NCBI RefSeq assembly: GCF_047971665.1
Contig: NZ_JBKEAA010000003.1
Span: forward strand, 15,662 to 79,661
From: Castellaniella sp047971665
GTDB taxonomy: Bacteria > Pseudomonadota > Gammaproteobacteria > Burkholderiales > Burkholderiaceae_B
DNA: 64,000 nucleotides
Direction: 5' to 3'
Position numbers and translations under genes: made by a program. The notes beneath the pieces were generated by a model. It saw nothing but the letters and a program-made list of their open reading frames with translations. It did not search any database and was not told where the DNA came from. Positions 45,163 through 53,505 of this stretch are shown here, in pieces (the stretch's first letter is position 1; every line of letters begins with the position of its first letter).

Positions 45163-46248
45163 TCAGTTGCCGGCGCTGAAAAACTGCAGCAGCCGTGCGG
45201 GCAGCCAGCGCAGGTTGCCCGGAAACATGCCGGTGACGAAACCGGCATGCCCGCCCTGGGCCGGTTGATGCAACAGCACATCATCGGACGCATCATGCGA
45301 GCCCGGCAGCGAGGCTTCTGGCACGAAAGGATCGTTGCGAGCATTCAGCACCAGGGTGGGAGTGCGGATCGACGCCAGCAGCGGCAGGCTGGAGGCGCGT
45401 GTCCAGTAGTCCAGCGCATTGTGATAACCGTGCATGGGGGCGGTGTACAAATCGTCGAACTCGCGCAGCGTGCGCAGGTTCCGGGCGCGCGACACGTCCA
45501 CCAGGCCGGGGAATTCGCGGGCCTTGTCGAAGATCTTGCGGCACATGCTGCGCAGGAAATAGCGGGAATATATCTGTCGTCCCCACAGGGTGTCCGACAG
45601 GCGTCCGCCGCACGCGGCCAGATCCATCGGCACGGAGATCGCGGCGGCGGCCCGCAGGCCATGCACAGGGGCGCCCGACTCGCCCAGCAGCCTGAGCAGC
45701 GCATTGCCACCCAGTGAAATGCCGGCGACATGCAGGCTGGCCCCGGGCAGCCGCGCGCGAACGTGACCGATGATGAAGTCGATCTCGGCCGAGTCGCCGC
45801 TGTAGTAGGCCCTCGCGAGGCGGTTGGGGACGCCCGAACAGCCGCGAAAGTGCGCCGCCGCCACGATCCAGCCGGCGGCCCGCAGGGCGTGCGCGATCGT
45901 CTGCATGTAGGGGCTCAGGCTGCTGCCTTCGAGGCCATGGAACAGTACCAGGGCGGGGCCGTCGCCCGCCAGGACGGCCTGATCGCCGTCTTCGATCCAG
46001 CGGTGCGCTGCGGTGCCCACCAGGCTGGATTCGTGCGGGGAGGCCTGGCCGTCTGGCCGCTGGTTGGGATTCAGGCCCGGCCCGCACCAGTCCAGGTCGA
46101 CGAAATCGCCGTCCGGCGTGTCGACCCGTTCGCGCACGAAATGCAGGGTGGGGTGCTGGGCGCAGAAGGCCCCGTAAAGTGTCTGGACGTGTCCGCCCGG
46201 CAACCAGGCCGGTACGGGATACGGACCGGCATCGATGCGTGCGCTCAT
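45163..46248 (-). CDS. Alpha/beta hydrolase, YheT/EMB8 type
   Basis: A 361-residue esterase-fold protein. Landmarks are PAWLPGGHVQTLYG near the N-terminus, LVLFHGLEGSSLSPYMQ (oxyanion strand) and AGISLGGNALLR near residue 190 containing the nucleophile serine, with histidine in AQGGHAGFVTG near residue 330. This pattern matches YheT-type hydrolases whose substrate is unknown. It follows the NTF2-like gene by eight bases at the end of the ilvE run. Confidence 0.88.
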   Translation of the reverse strand: MSARIDAGPYPVPAWLPGGHVQTLYGAFCAQHPTLHFVRERVDTPDGDFVDLDWCGPGLNPNQRPDGQASPHESSLVGTAAHRWIEDGDQAVLAGDGPALVLFHGLEGSSLSPYMQTIAHALRAAGWIVAAAHFRGCSGVPNRLARAYYSGDSAEIDFIIGHVRARLPGASLHVAGISLGGNALLRLLGESGAPVHGLRAAAAISVPMDLAACGGRLSDTLWGRQIYSRYFLRSMCRKIFDKAREFPGLVDVSRARNLRTLREFDDLYTAPMHGYHNALDYWTRASSLPLLASIRTPTLVLNARNDPFVPEASLPGSHDASDDVLLHQPAQGGHAGFVTGMFPGNLRWLPARLLQFFSAGN

Positions 46249-46256
46249 GTCGTCCG

Positions 46257-46700
46257 TCAGTGAAGGGTGCGGGAGGCGTCGGGGCGGTCGAACAGATCGG
46301 CCTCGCGGGGTGCGGGCGAGGCATGGTGCACGATCATCCGCCAGCCTTCCGGGCCTTTCTGGTAGATGTTGGTGGCGTAGAAATTCACGGTGTCCTTGCC
46401 ACGTGGCGTATTCACGATGATCTGTTCGATCAGCACGTGGACGGCGCTCATCACCCCGGTCATGGCTTTGACCTGCGCCGGGAAGGCGCTGATCGGACCG
46501 CTGGTGAAAAGATGTTCCCAGGCTTCCCGGATGGCTCCGGGGCCGAGGGTTCGCAGACTGCCCGGGTGGATGCAGACCACGTCCTCGTCGTCGCTCCAGA
46601 CGCGCATCATCTGCGCCGCATCCCCCTGGCGCATGGCCTCGTAGAAGGCGTATTCGGCCTCTTCGGGCGTGGGGAACATGGGCGTGGGTTCAGTGGCCAT
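46257..46700 (-). CDS. NTF2/SnoaL-like fold small protein
   Basis: A 147-residue protein with the NTF2-like fold: YAFYEAMRQGDAAQMMRVWSDDEDVVCIHPG near residue 15, then a sheet segment ending NFYATNIYQKGPEGWRMIVHHAS. Such proteins bind small ligands or act as subunits; the ligand is unknown. The start at 46700 overlaps the end of the zinc-finger gene by 11 bases, and an alternative ATG lies at 46679. It sits in the ilvE-zinc finger-NTF2-YheT run. Confidence 0.8.
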   Translation of the reverse strand: MATEPTPMFPTPEEAEYAFYEAMRQGDAAQMMRVWSDDEDVVCIHPGSLRTLGPGAIREAWEHLFTSGPISAFPAQVKAMTGVMSAVHVLIEQIIVNTPRGKDTVNFYATNIYQKGPEGWRMIVHHASPAPREADLFDRPDASRTLH

Positions 46701-46899
46701 GCACCTTTTCGCCCTCGCGCAGGGCATAGCGGGTGCCGCAGTACTGGCAGCGGGCCACGTGATTCTTGACGACCTCGATGTAGATGCGCGGGTGCTGGCT
46801 CCAAAGCGGTGCTTTGGGGCCGGGGCAGTAGACCGGCAGGTCGGCGGCGCCGACTTCGACGATATCTTGGGAGTGGGCGGTTTCGGGCACGCTGCTCAT
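46690..46899 (-). CDS. Small zinc-finger protein (zf-CHCC, NDUFS6-like)
   Basis: A 69-residue protein with a CHCC zinc motif: cysteine in VYCPGPKAPLW, histidine in HPRIYIEV, and the pair in CQYCGTRY. This is the fold of the complex I subunit NDUFS6/NUMM and of short bacterial relatives near branched-chain amino acid or lipid genes. Function is unknown; a role in iron-sulphur or complex I assembly is inferred from the relative only. It begins 33 bases after ilvE. Confidence 0.85.
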   Translation of the reverse strand: MSSVPETAHSQDIVEVGAADLPVYCPGPKAPLWSQHPRIYIEVVKNHVARCQYCGTRYALREGEKVHGH

Positions 46900-46932
46900 G
46901 GTGTTTCCTGAAAAAGGCCGGACAGATCAGGG

Positions 46933-47853
46933 TCAGATCTTGGAGAGCCAGTGATGGTATTTGGGTGTCTTGCCGGCCACCGCGTCGAAGAAGGCTTTCT
47001 GGAGCCGGGCGGTGACTGGACCGCGTTCTCCGGCGCCGATCTGACGACCGTCGATCTCGCGGATCGGGGTGACCTCGGCGGCCGTGCCCGTAAAGAAAGC
47101 CTCGTCGGCGATATACAGGTCGTCGCGGGTCAGCCGGCGCGATTCCACCCGGAGACCCAGATCGGTCGCGATCTGGTGGATGGAGGCCCGGGTGATGCCG
47201 GTCAGGGCGCAAGCGATGTCAGGTTCGTAGACGACTCCGTCGCGCACGATGAACAGGTTCTCGCCGGAGCCTTCGGCCACGAAGCCCTGCGTGTCCAGCA
47301 GGATGGCCTCGTCATAGCCGTGGTCCAGCGCCTCGGCGTTGGCGAGGATGGAATTGGCGTAGGTGCTGGCGATTTTGGCGCGCGGCATGGTGACGTTGAC
47401 GTGCTGTCGCGCGAACGAGGAAATCTTGACGCGGATGCCTTGCTTGAGGGCTTCTTCGCCGAGGTAGGCGCCCCAGGGCCAGGCGGCGATGGCCACGTGC
47501 ACCGAGGCGCCTTTGGGCGAGACCCCCATTTTTTCGGAGCCGTAGAACACCAGCGGACGGATGTAGCAGGATTCCAGCTGGTTGCGGCGCACGACCTCGA
47601 TCTGGGCTTCGGAGATCGCCTCGCGCGAGAAGGGGATCTTCATCTGGTAGATATGCGCTGAATTGAACAGGCGCTTGGTGTGGTCTTCCAGGCGGAAGAT
47701 CGCCGTGCCGTGATCGGTGCGATAGGCGCGGACACCTTCGAAGACGGACAGGCCGTAGTGCAGCGAGTGCGTCAGCACATGCGTGGTCGCATCACGCCAG
47801 GGCACCAGTTTGCCGTCATACCAGATCACCCCATCTCGATCAGCCATGGACAT
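46933..47853 (-). CDS. ilvE: Branched-chain amino acid aminotransferase
   Basis: Fold-type IV PLP enzyme making leucine, isoleucine and valine. The 306 residues contain GVIWYDGKLVPW at the start, SLHYGLSVFEGVRAY near residue 30, PRAKIASTYANSILA near 160 with the PLP lysine, GSGENLFIV and TGITRASI, typical of IlvE. The ATG at 47853 gives the usual start; an AAGGAG-like site is not obvious. Heads the minus-strand run ilvE-zinc finger-NTF2-YheT, divergent from rhlE. Confidence 0.95.
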   Translation of the reverse strand: MSMADRDGVIWYDGKLVPWRDATTHVLTHSLHYGLSVFEGVRAYRTDHGTAIFRLEDHTKRLFNSAHIYQMKIPFSREAISEAQIEVVRRNQLESCYIRPLVFYGSEKMGVSPKGASVHVAIAAWPWGAYLGEEALKQGIRVKISSFARQHVNVTMPRAKIASTYANSILANAEALDHGYDEAILLDTQGFVAEGSGENLFIVRDGVVYEPDIACALTGITRASIHQIATDLGLRVESRRLTRDDLYIADEAFFTGTAAEVTPIREIDGRQIGAGERGPVTARLQKAFFDAVAGKTPKYHHWLSKI

Positions 47854-47982
47854 CGACGTCTCCCGGAAATTGTCAGGGATTCATTGTACCAATTGCCCGG
47901 CTTGCAGCGATGCACGTTAAAATGGGGGGTTCATGAACGCGTGACCCCGGATTTCCGGGCGCCTGCGCACCCAATCCGACGA

Positions 47983-49362
47983 ATGACCGATTCCACTTCC
48001 CAAGACTCCGCCACCGAAGCGCCCGTCCCCTTCGCCCAGTTCGGCCTGCACCCTGGCATCATGCAGGCCATCGAGGCCACCGGCTACGTTTCCGCCACGC
48101 CGATCCAGGCCAAGGCCATCCCCATCGCCATGTCCGGGCGCGATGTCATGGGGGCCGCCCAGACGGGCACGGGCAAGACCGCCGCGTTCTCCCTGCCGAT
48201 CCTGCACCGGCTGATGCCGTTTGCCAACAGCAGCGCCTCGCCTGCGCGGCATCCCGTGCGCGCCCTGGTCCTGACGCCCACGCGCGAACTCGCCGACCAG
48301 GTGCATGCCAACGTCGCCCAGTACAGCCGGTTTGTGCCGCTGCGCACGGCGGTGGTGTTCGGCGGGGTGGATATCCGTCCGCAGCGCGATCTGCTGCGCC
48401 AGGGGTGCGAAATCCTGATTGCCACGCCGGGCCGTCTGCTCGATCACGTCGAGCAGCGCAATGTCAATCTCAGTCAGGTCGGCATTCTGGTGCTGGACGA
48501 GGCCGACCGCATGCTGGACATGGGCTTTCTGCCGGACCTGGATCGCATCATGCGGTTGCTGCCGCCGGGGCGCCAGGGGCTGTTGTTTTCCGCCACGTTC
48601 AGTCCCGAGATCCGCAAGCTCGGGCGCAGTTTCCTGCGCACCCCGGTCGAAGTCGAGGTCGCGCGGCCCAATGCCACGGCCGACACCGTCACCCAGATCG
48701 CCTATCCTCTCGAGGGCGACGCCAAGCGCCGGGCGGTGGTGCATCTGGTCAAATCCCGCCAGCTCAGTCAGGTCATCGTGTTTTCCAACACCAAGATCGG
48801 CTGCAGCCGTCTGGCCCGTCAGCTCGAACAGGATGGGGTGCGCGCCGAATCCATCCATGGCAACAAGACCCAGATCGAACGCATGAAGGCGCTGGACGCC
48901 TTCAAGGCCGGCACGCTCGAGGTGCTGGTGGCCACCGATGTGGCCGCGCGCGGCCTGGACGTGGCCGGCGTGCCTTGCGTGATCAACTACGACCTGCCGC
49001 GCAATGCCGAGGACTACGTGCATCGCATCGGCCGCACGGGCCGGGCCGGGGCCACGGGCGAGGCCATCGCGCTGTTCTCGCCTGATGAAGAGCGTTATCT
49101 GCAGGACATCGAAAAGCTCATCAAGACCCGGATCCCGCGAGGCGAGCTCGAATTGCCGCGCAACATCTCCCGTCGCCGTCCGGTTGGCGGCCATCGCGGG
49201 GCATCGGGCTGGCACGCGCCCGAGGCGCCGGTGGATGATTTTTTCACCAAGCCCTACGAACCCGCTGCAGCCGCGCCGCGTCCCGAGGCCGAGTCGCGCC
49301 CCGCCGTCGTGCCGTCGCGCCGGCCTGTCGGCGTGTTGCTGGGAGGAGGCAAATCCGCCTGA
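47983..49362 (+). CDS. rhlE: DEAD-box RNA helicase, RhlE-like
   Basis: A 459-residue ATP-dependent RNA helicase with the Q motif FAQFGLHPGIMQAI and GYVSATPIQAKAIP, Walker A AQTGTGKT near residue 60, DEAD motif LDEADRMLDMGF near 171, SATF, and the C-terminal helicase motifs ending HRIGRTGRAG. A Pro/Ala/Arg-rich tail of about 70 residues follows. ATG 47983 gives the correct N-terminus; the frame is open upstream in the ilvE divergent gap and would add spurious residues. Confidence 0.95.
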   Translation: MTDSTSQDSATEAPVPFAQFGLHPGIMQAIEATGYVSATPIQAKAIPIAMSGRDVMGAAQTGTGKTAAFSLPILHRLMPFANSSASPARHPVRALVLTPTRELADQVHANVAQYSRFVPLRTAVVFGGVDIRPQRDLLRQGCEILIATPGRLLDHVEQRNVNLSQVGILVLDEADRMLDMGFLPDLDRIMRLLPPGRQGLLFSATFSPEIRKLGRSFLRTPVEVEVARPNATADTVTQIAYPLEGDAKRRAVVHLVKSRQLSQVIVFSNTKIGCSRLARQLEQDGVRAESIHGNKTQIERMKALDAFKAGTLEVLVATDVAARGLDVAGVPCVINYDLPRNAEDYVHRIGRTGRAGATGEAIALFSPDEERYLQDIEKLIKTRIPRGELELPRNISRRRPVGGHRGASGWHAPEAPVDDFFTKPYEPAAAAPRPEAESRPAVVPSRRPVGVLLGGGKSA

Positions 49363-49376
49363 TCTCCAGGCGTCCT

Positions 49377-49754
49377 TTACCCGCGCGCCAGCGTATCCAG
49401 GCTGCCGGGGCCGGCCGGCAGCACCGGCAGATCCGCCGCGCCGTCGAGCAGCCGCCGCACCTGTTCGGCGCGTGGCTGCACGGCGCCCCAGTAGCGCGTC
49501 CCCGCCCGATCCTGCACCAGAATCGTGGGAAAATTCTCGATATCCTCGTCACCCAGCCAGTCGGGGCTGTCCTCGACGTCCACCCACAGGAAAGTCCAGT
49601 CGGGATATTGTCCGGCCAGTTCTTCCAGCAGGGGACGCCAGGCATCGCAGGTGCGGCACCAGGCCGCGCAGTAACAGGCCACGCGGCGGCCTGTGTCCGT
49701 GGCCAGCCGTTGGCGCAGGTCATGCGGGTTGGCGTGTGGATCGAATACTTTCAT
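49377..49754 (-). CDS. Thioredoxin-fold protein with CRTC motif
   Basis: A 125-residue single thioredoxin domain with the redox motif AAWCRTCDAW near residue 27 and a cis-proline in NFPTILVQD near 75. Lacks a signal peptide, so it is probably cytoplasmic. The C-terminus is not the classical thioredoxin one. Convergent with rhlE (14-base gap). Start 49754 chosen at the natural domain boundary. Confidence 0.82.
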   Translation of the reverse strand: MKVFDPHANPHDLRQRLATDTGRRVACYCAAWCRTCDAWRPLLEELAGQYPDWTFLWVDVEDSPDWLGDEDIENFPTILVQDRAGTRYWGAVQPRAEQVRRLLDGAADLPVLPAGPGSLDTLARG

Positions 49755-49854
49755 GCAGACAGAAATCCCCTTCTTTGAATAAGATGATTGTATGGGTTTC
49801 CCGGAGATCGATCCGGGGCGCCCGTCGAACACATTTCCAGGATACTTTCGCCCC

Positions 49855-50646
49855 ATGACGCATCAAGACCTCGCCTTGCGCAGCCCCCGCTCCACCGACG
49901 GCCTGTCGCTGGTCGGACAGGCGTTCCGCCGCGCCATCGCCAGCCAGTTGCATCCGCGCATGCTCGCGGCCCTGTTCATGCCTTTCGCGATCGCTTTTCT
50001 GGGCGCGGTGCTGCTGCTGTGGTTCTTCTGGCAGCCCCTGACCGGCTGGCTCGATCAGGAGGCCTCCACCTGGGGCCTGTTCAACACCGTCGATGGATGG
50101 CTCGTCGCCATCGGCCTGTTTTCTCTGAAATTGTGGCTGGTGCCGCTGCTGGCGGCGGGGCTGCTGCTGCCCATGGCCGGCATCCTGGGGCTGGTGATCG
50201 CCGCCGTGTTCGTCATGCCCATCGTGTTGCGTCACCTCGAACGCCGCGACTATCAGGGGCTGACCCGTCAGGGACGCAACACCACGGCGCTGGGGATCTG
50301 GAATGCGATCTGGGTCGGGACGCTGTTCTGCCTGGGCTGGCTGTTCACCATGCCGTTGTGGCTGATTCCCCCCATGGCGCTGATCCTGCCGGTGTTCTGG
50401 TGGGCCTTCGCCCTGAACATGATGCTGCGCGTGGATGCCATGATCGAGCATGCCAGTCCGACCGAGCGCCGGCTGTTGTGGCGGCGTCATAGCCGTCAGC
50501 TCTGGCTGATCGCGGCCGGGTTGGCCGTCGTCAACCTGATTCCGTTGTTCTGGCTGGTGATGCCCGTATTTTCGGCGCTGGTGTACGCTCACTTCTGCCT
50601 GGAGGCGATCCGCCGCCTGCGGGCCGAAATCACCATCGATCTCTGA
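49855..50646 (+). CDS. EI24-domain membrane protein (CysZ-like)
   Basis: A 263-residue inner-membrane protein with four or more long hydrophobic segments (about residues 38-65, 90-130, 165-205 and 222-250) and the EI24/CysZ-type pattern including NTTALGIWNAIWVG and a proline-rich WLIPPMALILPVFWWAF helix. CysZ transports sulphate; most EI24 proteins are uncharacterised, so transport of an anion is only an inference. The ATG at 49855 is used because upstream residues look unrelated. Twelve bases before the CinA-type gene. Confidence 0.8.
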   Translation: MTHQDLALRSPRSTDGLSLVGQAFRRAIASQLHPRMLAALFMPFAIAFLGAVLLLWFFWQPLTGWLDQEASTWGLFNTVDGWLVAIGLFSLKLWLVPLLAAGLLLPMAGILGLVIAAVFVMPIVLRHLERRDYQGLTRQGRNTTALGIWNAIWVGTLFCLGWLFTMPLWLIPPMALILPVFWWAFALNMMLRVDAMIEHASPTERRLLWRRHSRQLWLIAAGLAVVNLIPLFWLVMPVFSALVYAHFCLEAIRRLRAEITIDL

Positions 50647-50658
50647 CCTGGAATCCCG

Positions 50659-51537
50659 ATGAAGCCCTCCGATGCCCTCCATGATGCGGACTCATCCGGC
50701 CCGCACTCCGCTTGCAGGGCCGACAACAGCCCGGTTCCGCTGCAACCGCCGCGTGTGCGCCTGATCGCCATCGGCGACGAGATCCTGTCCGGGCGGCGAC
50801 AGGACAAGCATTTTTCCCGGTTGATCGAGTTGTTGCAGGAACGCGGGCTGCGCTTGCATGCCGCCGAGTTCATTTCCGATGACGAGGACGACATCGTCGA
50901 ATGTCTGAGCCGCAGTTTCGCCACGGCGGACATCGTGTTCTGTTGCGGCGGCATCGGCGCCACGCCGGACGACCGCACCCGTCAGGCGACCGCGCGCGCC
51001 CTGGGCGTGTCGCTGGCACTGCATCCGGAGGCGGCCCGCCTGATCGGCGAGCGGTGCGCCGAAATGGCCGCCAAGGGGCAGGGCAGCGCCGACATGTCCA
51101 CGGTGGAAAACCAGCAGCGGCTCCAGATGGGCGTTTTCCCCGCCGGCTCGGAAATCATCCCGAACAGCTACAACAAGATTCCCGGTTTTTTCATCCGCGA
51201 TCACAGCTTCATGCCGGGCTTTCCGGTGATGGCGCATGCCATGATGGCCTGGACCCTGGATACCCGTTATGCCCGCTGGCATCACTGCGAGTCCCGGGTC
51301 GAGCATTCCTTTCTGGTGTTCGGCCTGCCCGAGTCGCGCATTACGCCAGCGCTGGAGGCGCTGGAACAGCGTTGGCCGGGCATTCGCGCCTTCAGCCTGC
51401 CGAGTGTCGGCGATTCGGGTGGGCAGCCCCACATCGACCTGGGTGTCAAGGGCGCGCCCGAGGCCGCCGCCGAGGCGCTGGCATGGTTGCGCGCCGAGGT
51501 GCTGTCCCTGGGCGGACGGCTCGATCCGCCCGCCTGA
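50659..51537 (+). CDS. Molybdopterin-binding domain protein, CinA N-terminal type
   Basis: A 292-residue protein with a MoaB/MogA-like (MoCF_biosynth) domain: RLIAIGDEILSGRRQDKHF near residue 35 and VFCCGGIGATPDDRTRQATA near 95. It matches the N-terminal half of competence/damage-inducible protein CinA, but the C-terminal deamidase (PncC) domain is missing, as expected for the stand-alone type; the remaining C-terminal 100 residues are a separate fold. Exact activity is not known. Follows the EI24 gene by 12 bases. Confidence 0.85.
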   Translation: MKPSDALHDADSSGPHSACRADNSPVPLQPPRVRLIAIGDEILSGRRQDKHFSRLIELLQERGLRLHAAEFISDDEDDIVECLSRSFATADIVFCCGGIGATPDDRTRQATARALGVSLALHPEAARLIGERCAEMAAKGQGSADMSTVENQQRLQMGVFPAGSEIIPNSYNKIPGFFIRDHSFMPGFPVMAHAMMAWTLDTRYARWHHCESRVEHSFLVFGLPESRITPALEALEQRWPGIRAFSLPSVGDSGGQPHIDLGVKGAPEAAAEALAWLRAEVLSLGGRLDPPA

Positions 51538-51642
51538 TGCCGCTGTCGGACCGCGCGCCCCGCAGGTTGCGTAACCATCGGAAAGATATCAGAAAATACT
51601 TGCCATGCGGTGTGTTTTTTCATAGTATGGAAAAATGGCGCG

Positions 51643-52491
51643 ATGCAACAAATCGAACCCATGGCACCTCTTTCTCATTCTTCCTCATCGTCCCCGCACG
51701 GGGTCTCGGCGCTCGCGACCGCATCCGGCGATCATGGCTCGGTGACGATCCAGGTCCTGGACCGCGCCATGCGCATCCTCGATGTGCTGGCCGGACAGCG
51801 CGATCCGGTCACCCTCAAGGACCTGTCGGCGGCCACCGGGCTGCATGCCTCGACGGCACATCGGATCCTGGCTGATCTGGCCGTGGGCCGCTATGTCGAG
51901 CGTGTGGACAGTGGCCTGTATCGGCTGGGCATGCGTCTGCTGGAGCTCGGTTCGCTGGTCAAGGGCCGGCTGGATGTGCGGGCGGCAGCGATCGGCCCGA
52001 TGCGCGACCTGCACCGTCAGACCGGTCAGACCGTGAATCTGTCCCTTGTCCAGGGGGATGAAATCGTCTACATCGAGCGGGCCTGGAGCGAGCGATCCGG
52101 CATGCAGGTGGTGCGCGCCATTGGCGGGCGGGCCGCTTTGCACCTGACCTCCACCGGGAAACTGTTCCTGGCGACATGGGATGCCCGCAACGTGCGCAGC
52201 TACGCCATGCGTACGGGGCTGGCCGGCACCACGCGCAACAGCATCACGCAGATCGACCAGCTGGAGCGCGAACTGGCCCTGGTGCGGCGGCATGGCTATT
52301 CGCGCGACAACGAGGAACTCGAACTCGGCGTGCGCTGCATCGCGGCGGGCGTCCATGACGACAGCGGCGCGCTGCTGGCCGGTCTGTCCCTGTCGGCCCC
52401 CGCCGAACGCATGCGCGACGACTGGATTCCGTTGCTGATGAGCACCAGCGCCCATATCTCCGAGGCGCTGGGCTACGAGGGCCAGCACTGA
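51643..52491 (+). CDS. IclR-family transcriptional regulator
   Basis: A 282-residue regulator: winged helix-turn-helix near residues 30-90 (TLKDLSAATGLHASTAHRILADLAVGRYVER) and the IclR effector domain (LVQGDEIVYIERAWSE, HLTSTGKLFLA, ELGVRCIAAGVHDDSGALLAGLSLSAP). Such regulators bind small aromatic or aliphatic acids. Targets cannot be read here; neighbouring phasin and the CinA-type gene are candidates. The start is uncertain: ATG 51643 is used, ATG 51661 is possible. Confidence 0.9.
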   Translation: MQQIEPMAPLSHSSSSSPHGVSALATASGDHGSVTIQVLDRAMRILDVLAGQRDPVTLKDLSAATGLHASTAHRILADLAVGRYVERVDSGLYRLGMRLLELGSLVKGRLDVRAAAIGPMRDLHRQTGQTVNLSLVQGDEIVYIERAWSERSGMQVVRAIGGRAALHLTSTGKLFLATWDARNVRSYAMRTGLAGTTRNSITQIDQLERELALVRRHGYSRDNEELELGVRCIAAGVHDDSGALLAGLSLSAPAERMRDDWIPLLMSTSAHISEALGYEGQH

Positions 52492-52529
52492 GGTTTTCGT
52501 CCCGCAGGCCGAGGCTTTCACGCCACACG

Positions 52530-52564
52530 CAAACTATTTTGTTGCATCGCAACAAAATAGTTTG
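52530..52564. promoter_or_regulatory. 16-bp inverted repeat at the phasin promoter (candidate PhaR operator)
   Basis: Left arm 52530-52545 and right arm 52549-52564 are exact reverse complements around atc. The right arm overlaps the -35 hexamer of the phasin promoter (TTGACA from 52562). The centre GTTGC-atc-GCAAC is of the TGC-rich type reported for PhaR, which represses phasin genes in the absence of polyhydroxybutyrate and is released when the polymer forms. A second TTGCAGCAA-type sequence lies near 52600. Confidence 0.6.
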
Positions 52565-52589
52565 ACATTCTTGTGGATTCCTATAAAAT
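52562..52589 (+). promoter_or_regulatory. Sigma-70 type promoter of the phasin gene
   Basis: TTGACA at 52562-52567 and TAAAAT at 52584-52589, spaced 16 bases, is a strong near-consensus promoter. The start of transcription would fall near 52596, about 87 bases before the phasin ATG. Confidence 0.75.
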
Positions 52590-52682
52590 TCTATTTGTGC
52601 GTTGCAGCAAAACCGCTGCGATCGAGAAGGTGCCCGGCATTGTGCCCTTGAGGAAGCCTTCTACTACTGACAAGGAGTCATC

Positions 52683-53252
52683 ATGAGCACGAACCAATCC
52701 CTGCTGGTCTCTCAAAAGGCCGTCATCGACAACTTCCTGGCCGTTCAAGGCACGTTCTTCAGCGGCTTTGAAAAGCTGGTCGACCTGAACCTGAAGGCCA
52801 CCAAGGCCGCGCTGGAAGACGTCGCCCAGAAATCCCAGGAAGCCGCCGAGCTGAAGGATGCCCAGGAACTGCTGGCCTTCACCTCCGCGCTGGTCCGTCC
52901 GGAACAGGCCGTGTCCTACAGCAAGGACGTCTACGAAATCCTGGCCGACATTCAGGGCGACCTGAACAAGCTGGCCGAAGCCCAACTGGCCCAAGGCCAG
53001 AAGCAAGTGTCCGAAGTGGTCGAGCAATTCGCCCGCAACGCCCCCACTGGTTCCGAAGGTGCTGTGGCGCTGCTGAAGTCCTCGCTGGCCACCGCGACCA
53101 ATGCCTATGAATCCGCCTCCAAGGCTGCCCGTCAGGCCGCCAGCGCTGCGGAATCGAACTTCACCGCCGCGACCAACGCCACGCTGAAGGCTGCCGCAGA
53201 CGTCGGCAAGGCCACCAAGACCAGCTCGCGTTCGCGCCGCGCCGCTGCCTGA
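52683..53252 (+). CDS. Phasin family protein
   Basis: A 189-residue soluble, amphipathic, all-helical protein of the PhaP family that coats polyhydroxybutyrate granules. It is rich in Ala, Lys, Glu and Gln, with a central segment VDLNLKATKAALEDVAQKSQEAAELKDAQELLAF typical of the betaproteobacterial phasin domain (TIGR01841-type), and a Ala/Ser/Arg-rich tail. It has a strong promoter with a candidate PhaR operator upstream and a good terminator after it, consistent with an abundant, monocistronic product. A CAAGGAG ribosome site precedes the ATG. Confidence 0.93.
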   Translation: MSTNQSLLVSQKAVIDNFLAVQGTFFSGFEKLVDLNLKATKAALEDVAQKSQEAAELKDAQELLAFTSALVRPEQAVSYSKDVYEILADIQGDLNKLAEAQLAQGQKQVSEVVEQFARNAPTGSEGAVALLKSSLATATNAYESASKAARQAASAAESNFTAATNATLKAAADVGKATKTSSRSRRAAA

Positions 53253-53299
53253 TCGGCAACAGGCGTCGCCGGCCGGCCTCAGCGTCGGCCACGAACCAG

Positions 53300-53327
53300 A
53301 CCCCGGGACGAAAATCCCGGGGTTTTT
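53300..53327 (+). terminator. Intrinsic terminator after the phasin gene
   Basis: ACCCCGGGA (53300-53308) pairs with TCCCGGGGT (53315-53323) around six bases, and five T (53323-53327) follow. Confidence 0.9.
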
Positions 53328-53413
53328 GATTTGAGGATGACGCAGGCTCCGCGCCCCGGGACCCAGGACAGATCGCCTCATCGTCCGGTTCGGCACCCGC
53401 CTGCGCTTCCTCG

Positions 53414-53419
53414 TATACT
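53414..53419 (+). promoter_or_regulatory. Candidate -10 element for the RND efflux genes
   Basis: TATACT lies 87 bases before the RND adaptor ATG. No strong -35 is visible at 16-18 bases upstream. Confidence 0.35.
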
Positions 53420-53505
53420 CGGCCAGAGGCGGCCCTGCGGCCGCCGGCTCCGCCGGGCCCCGTCGCGGCGGGGATTTTTCGGTCGATCATCCCGTTCGAG
53501 GCCTC

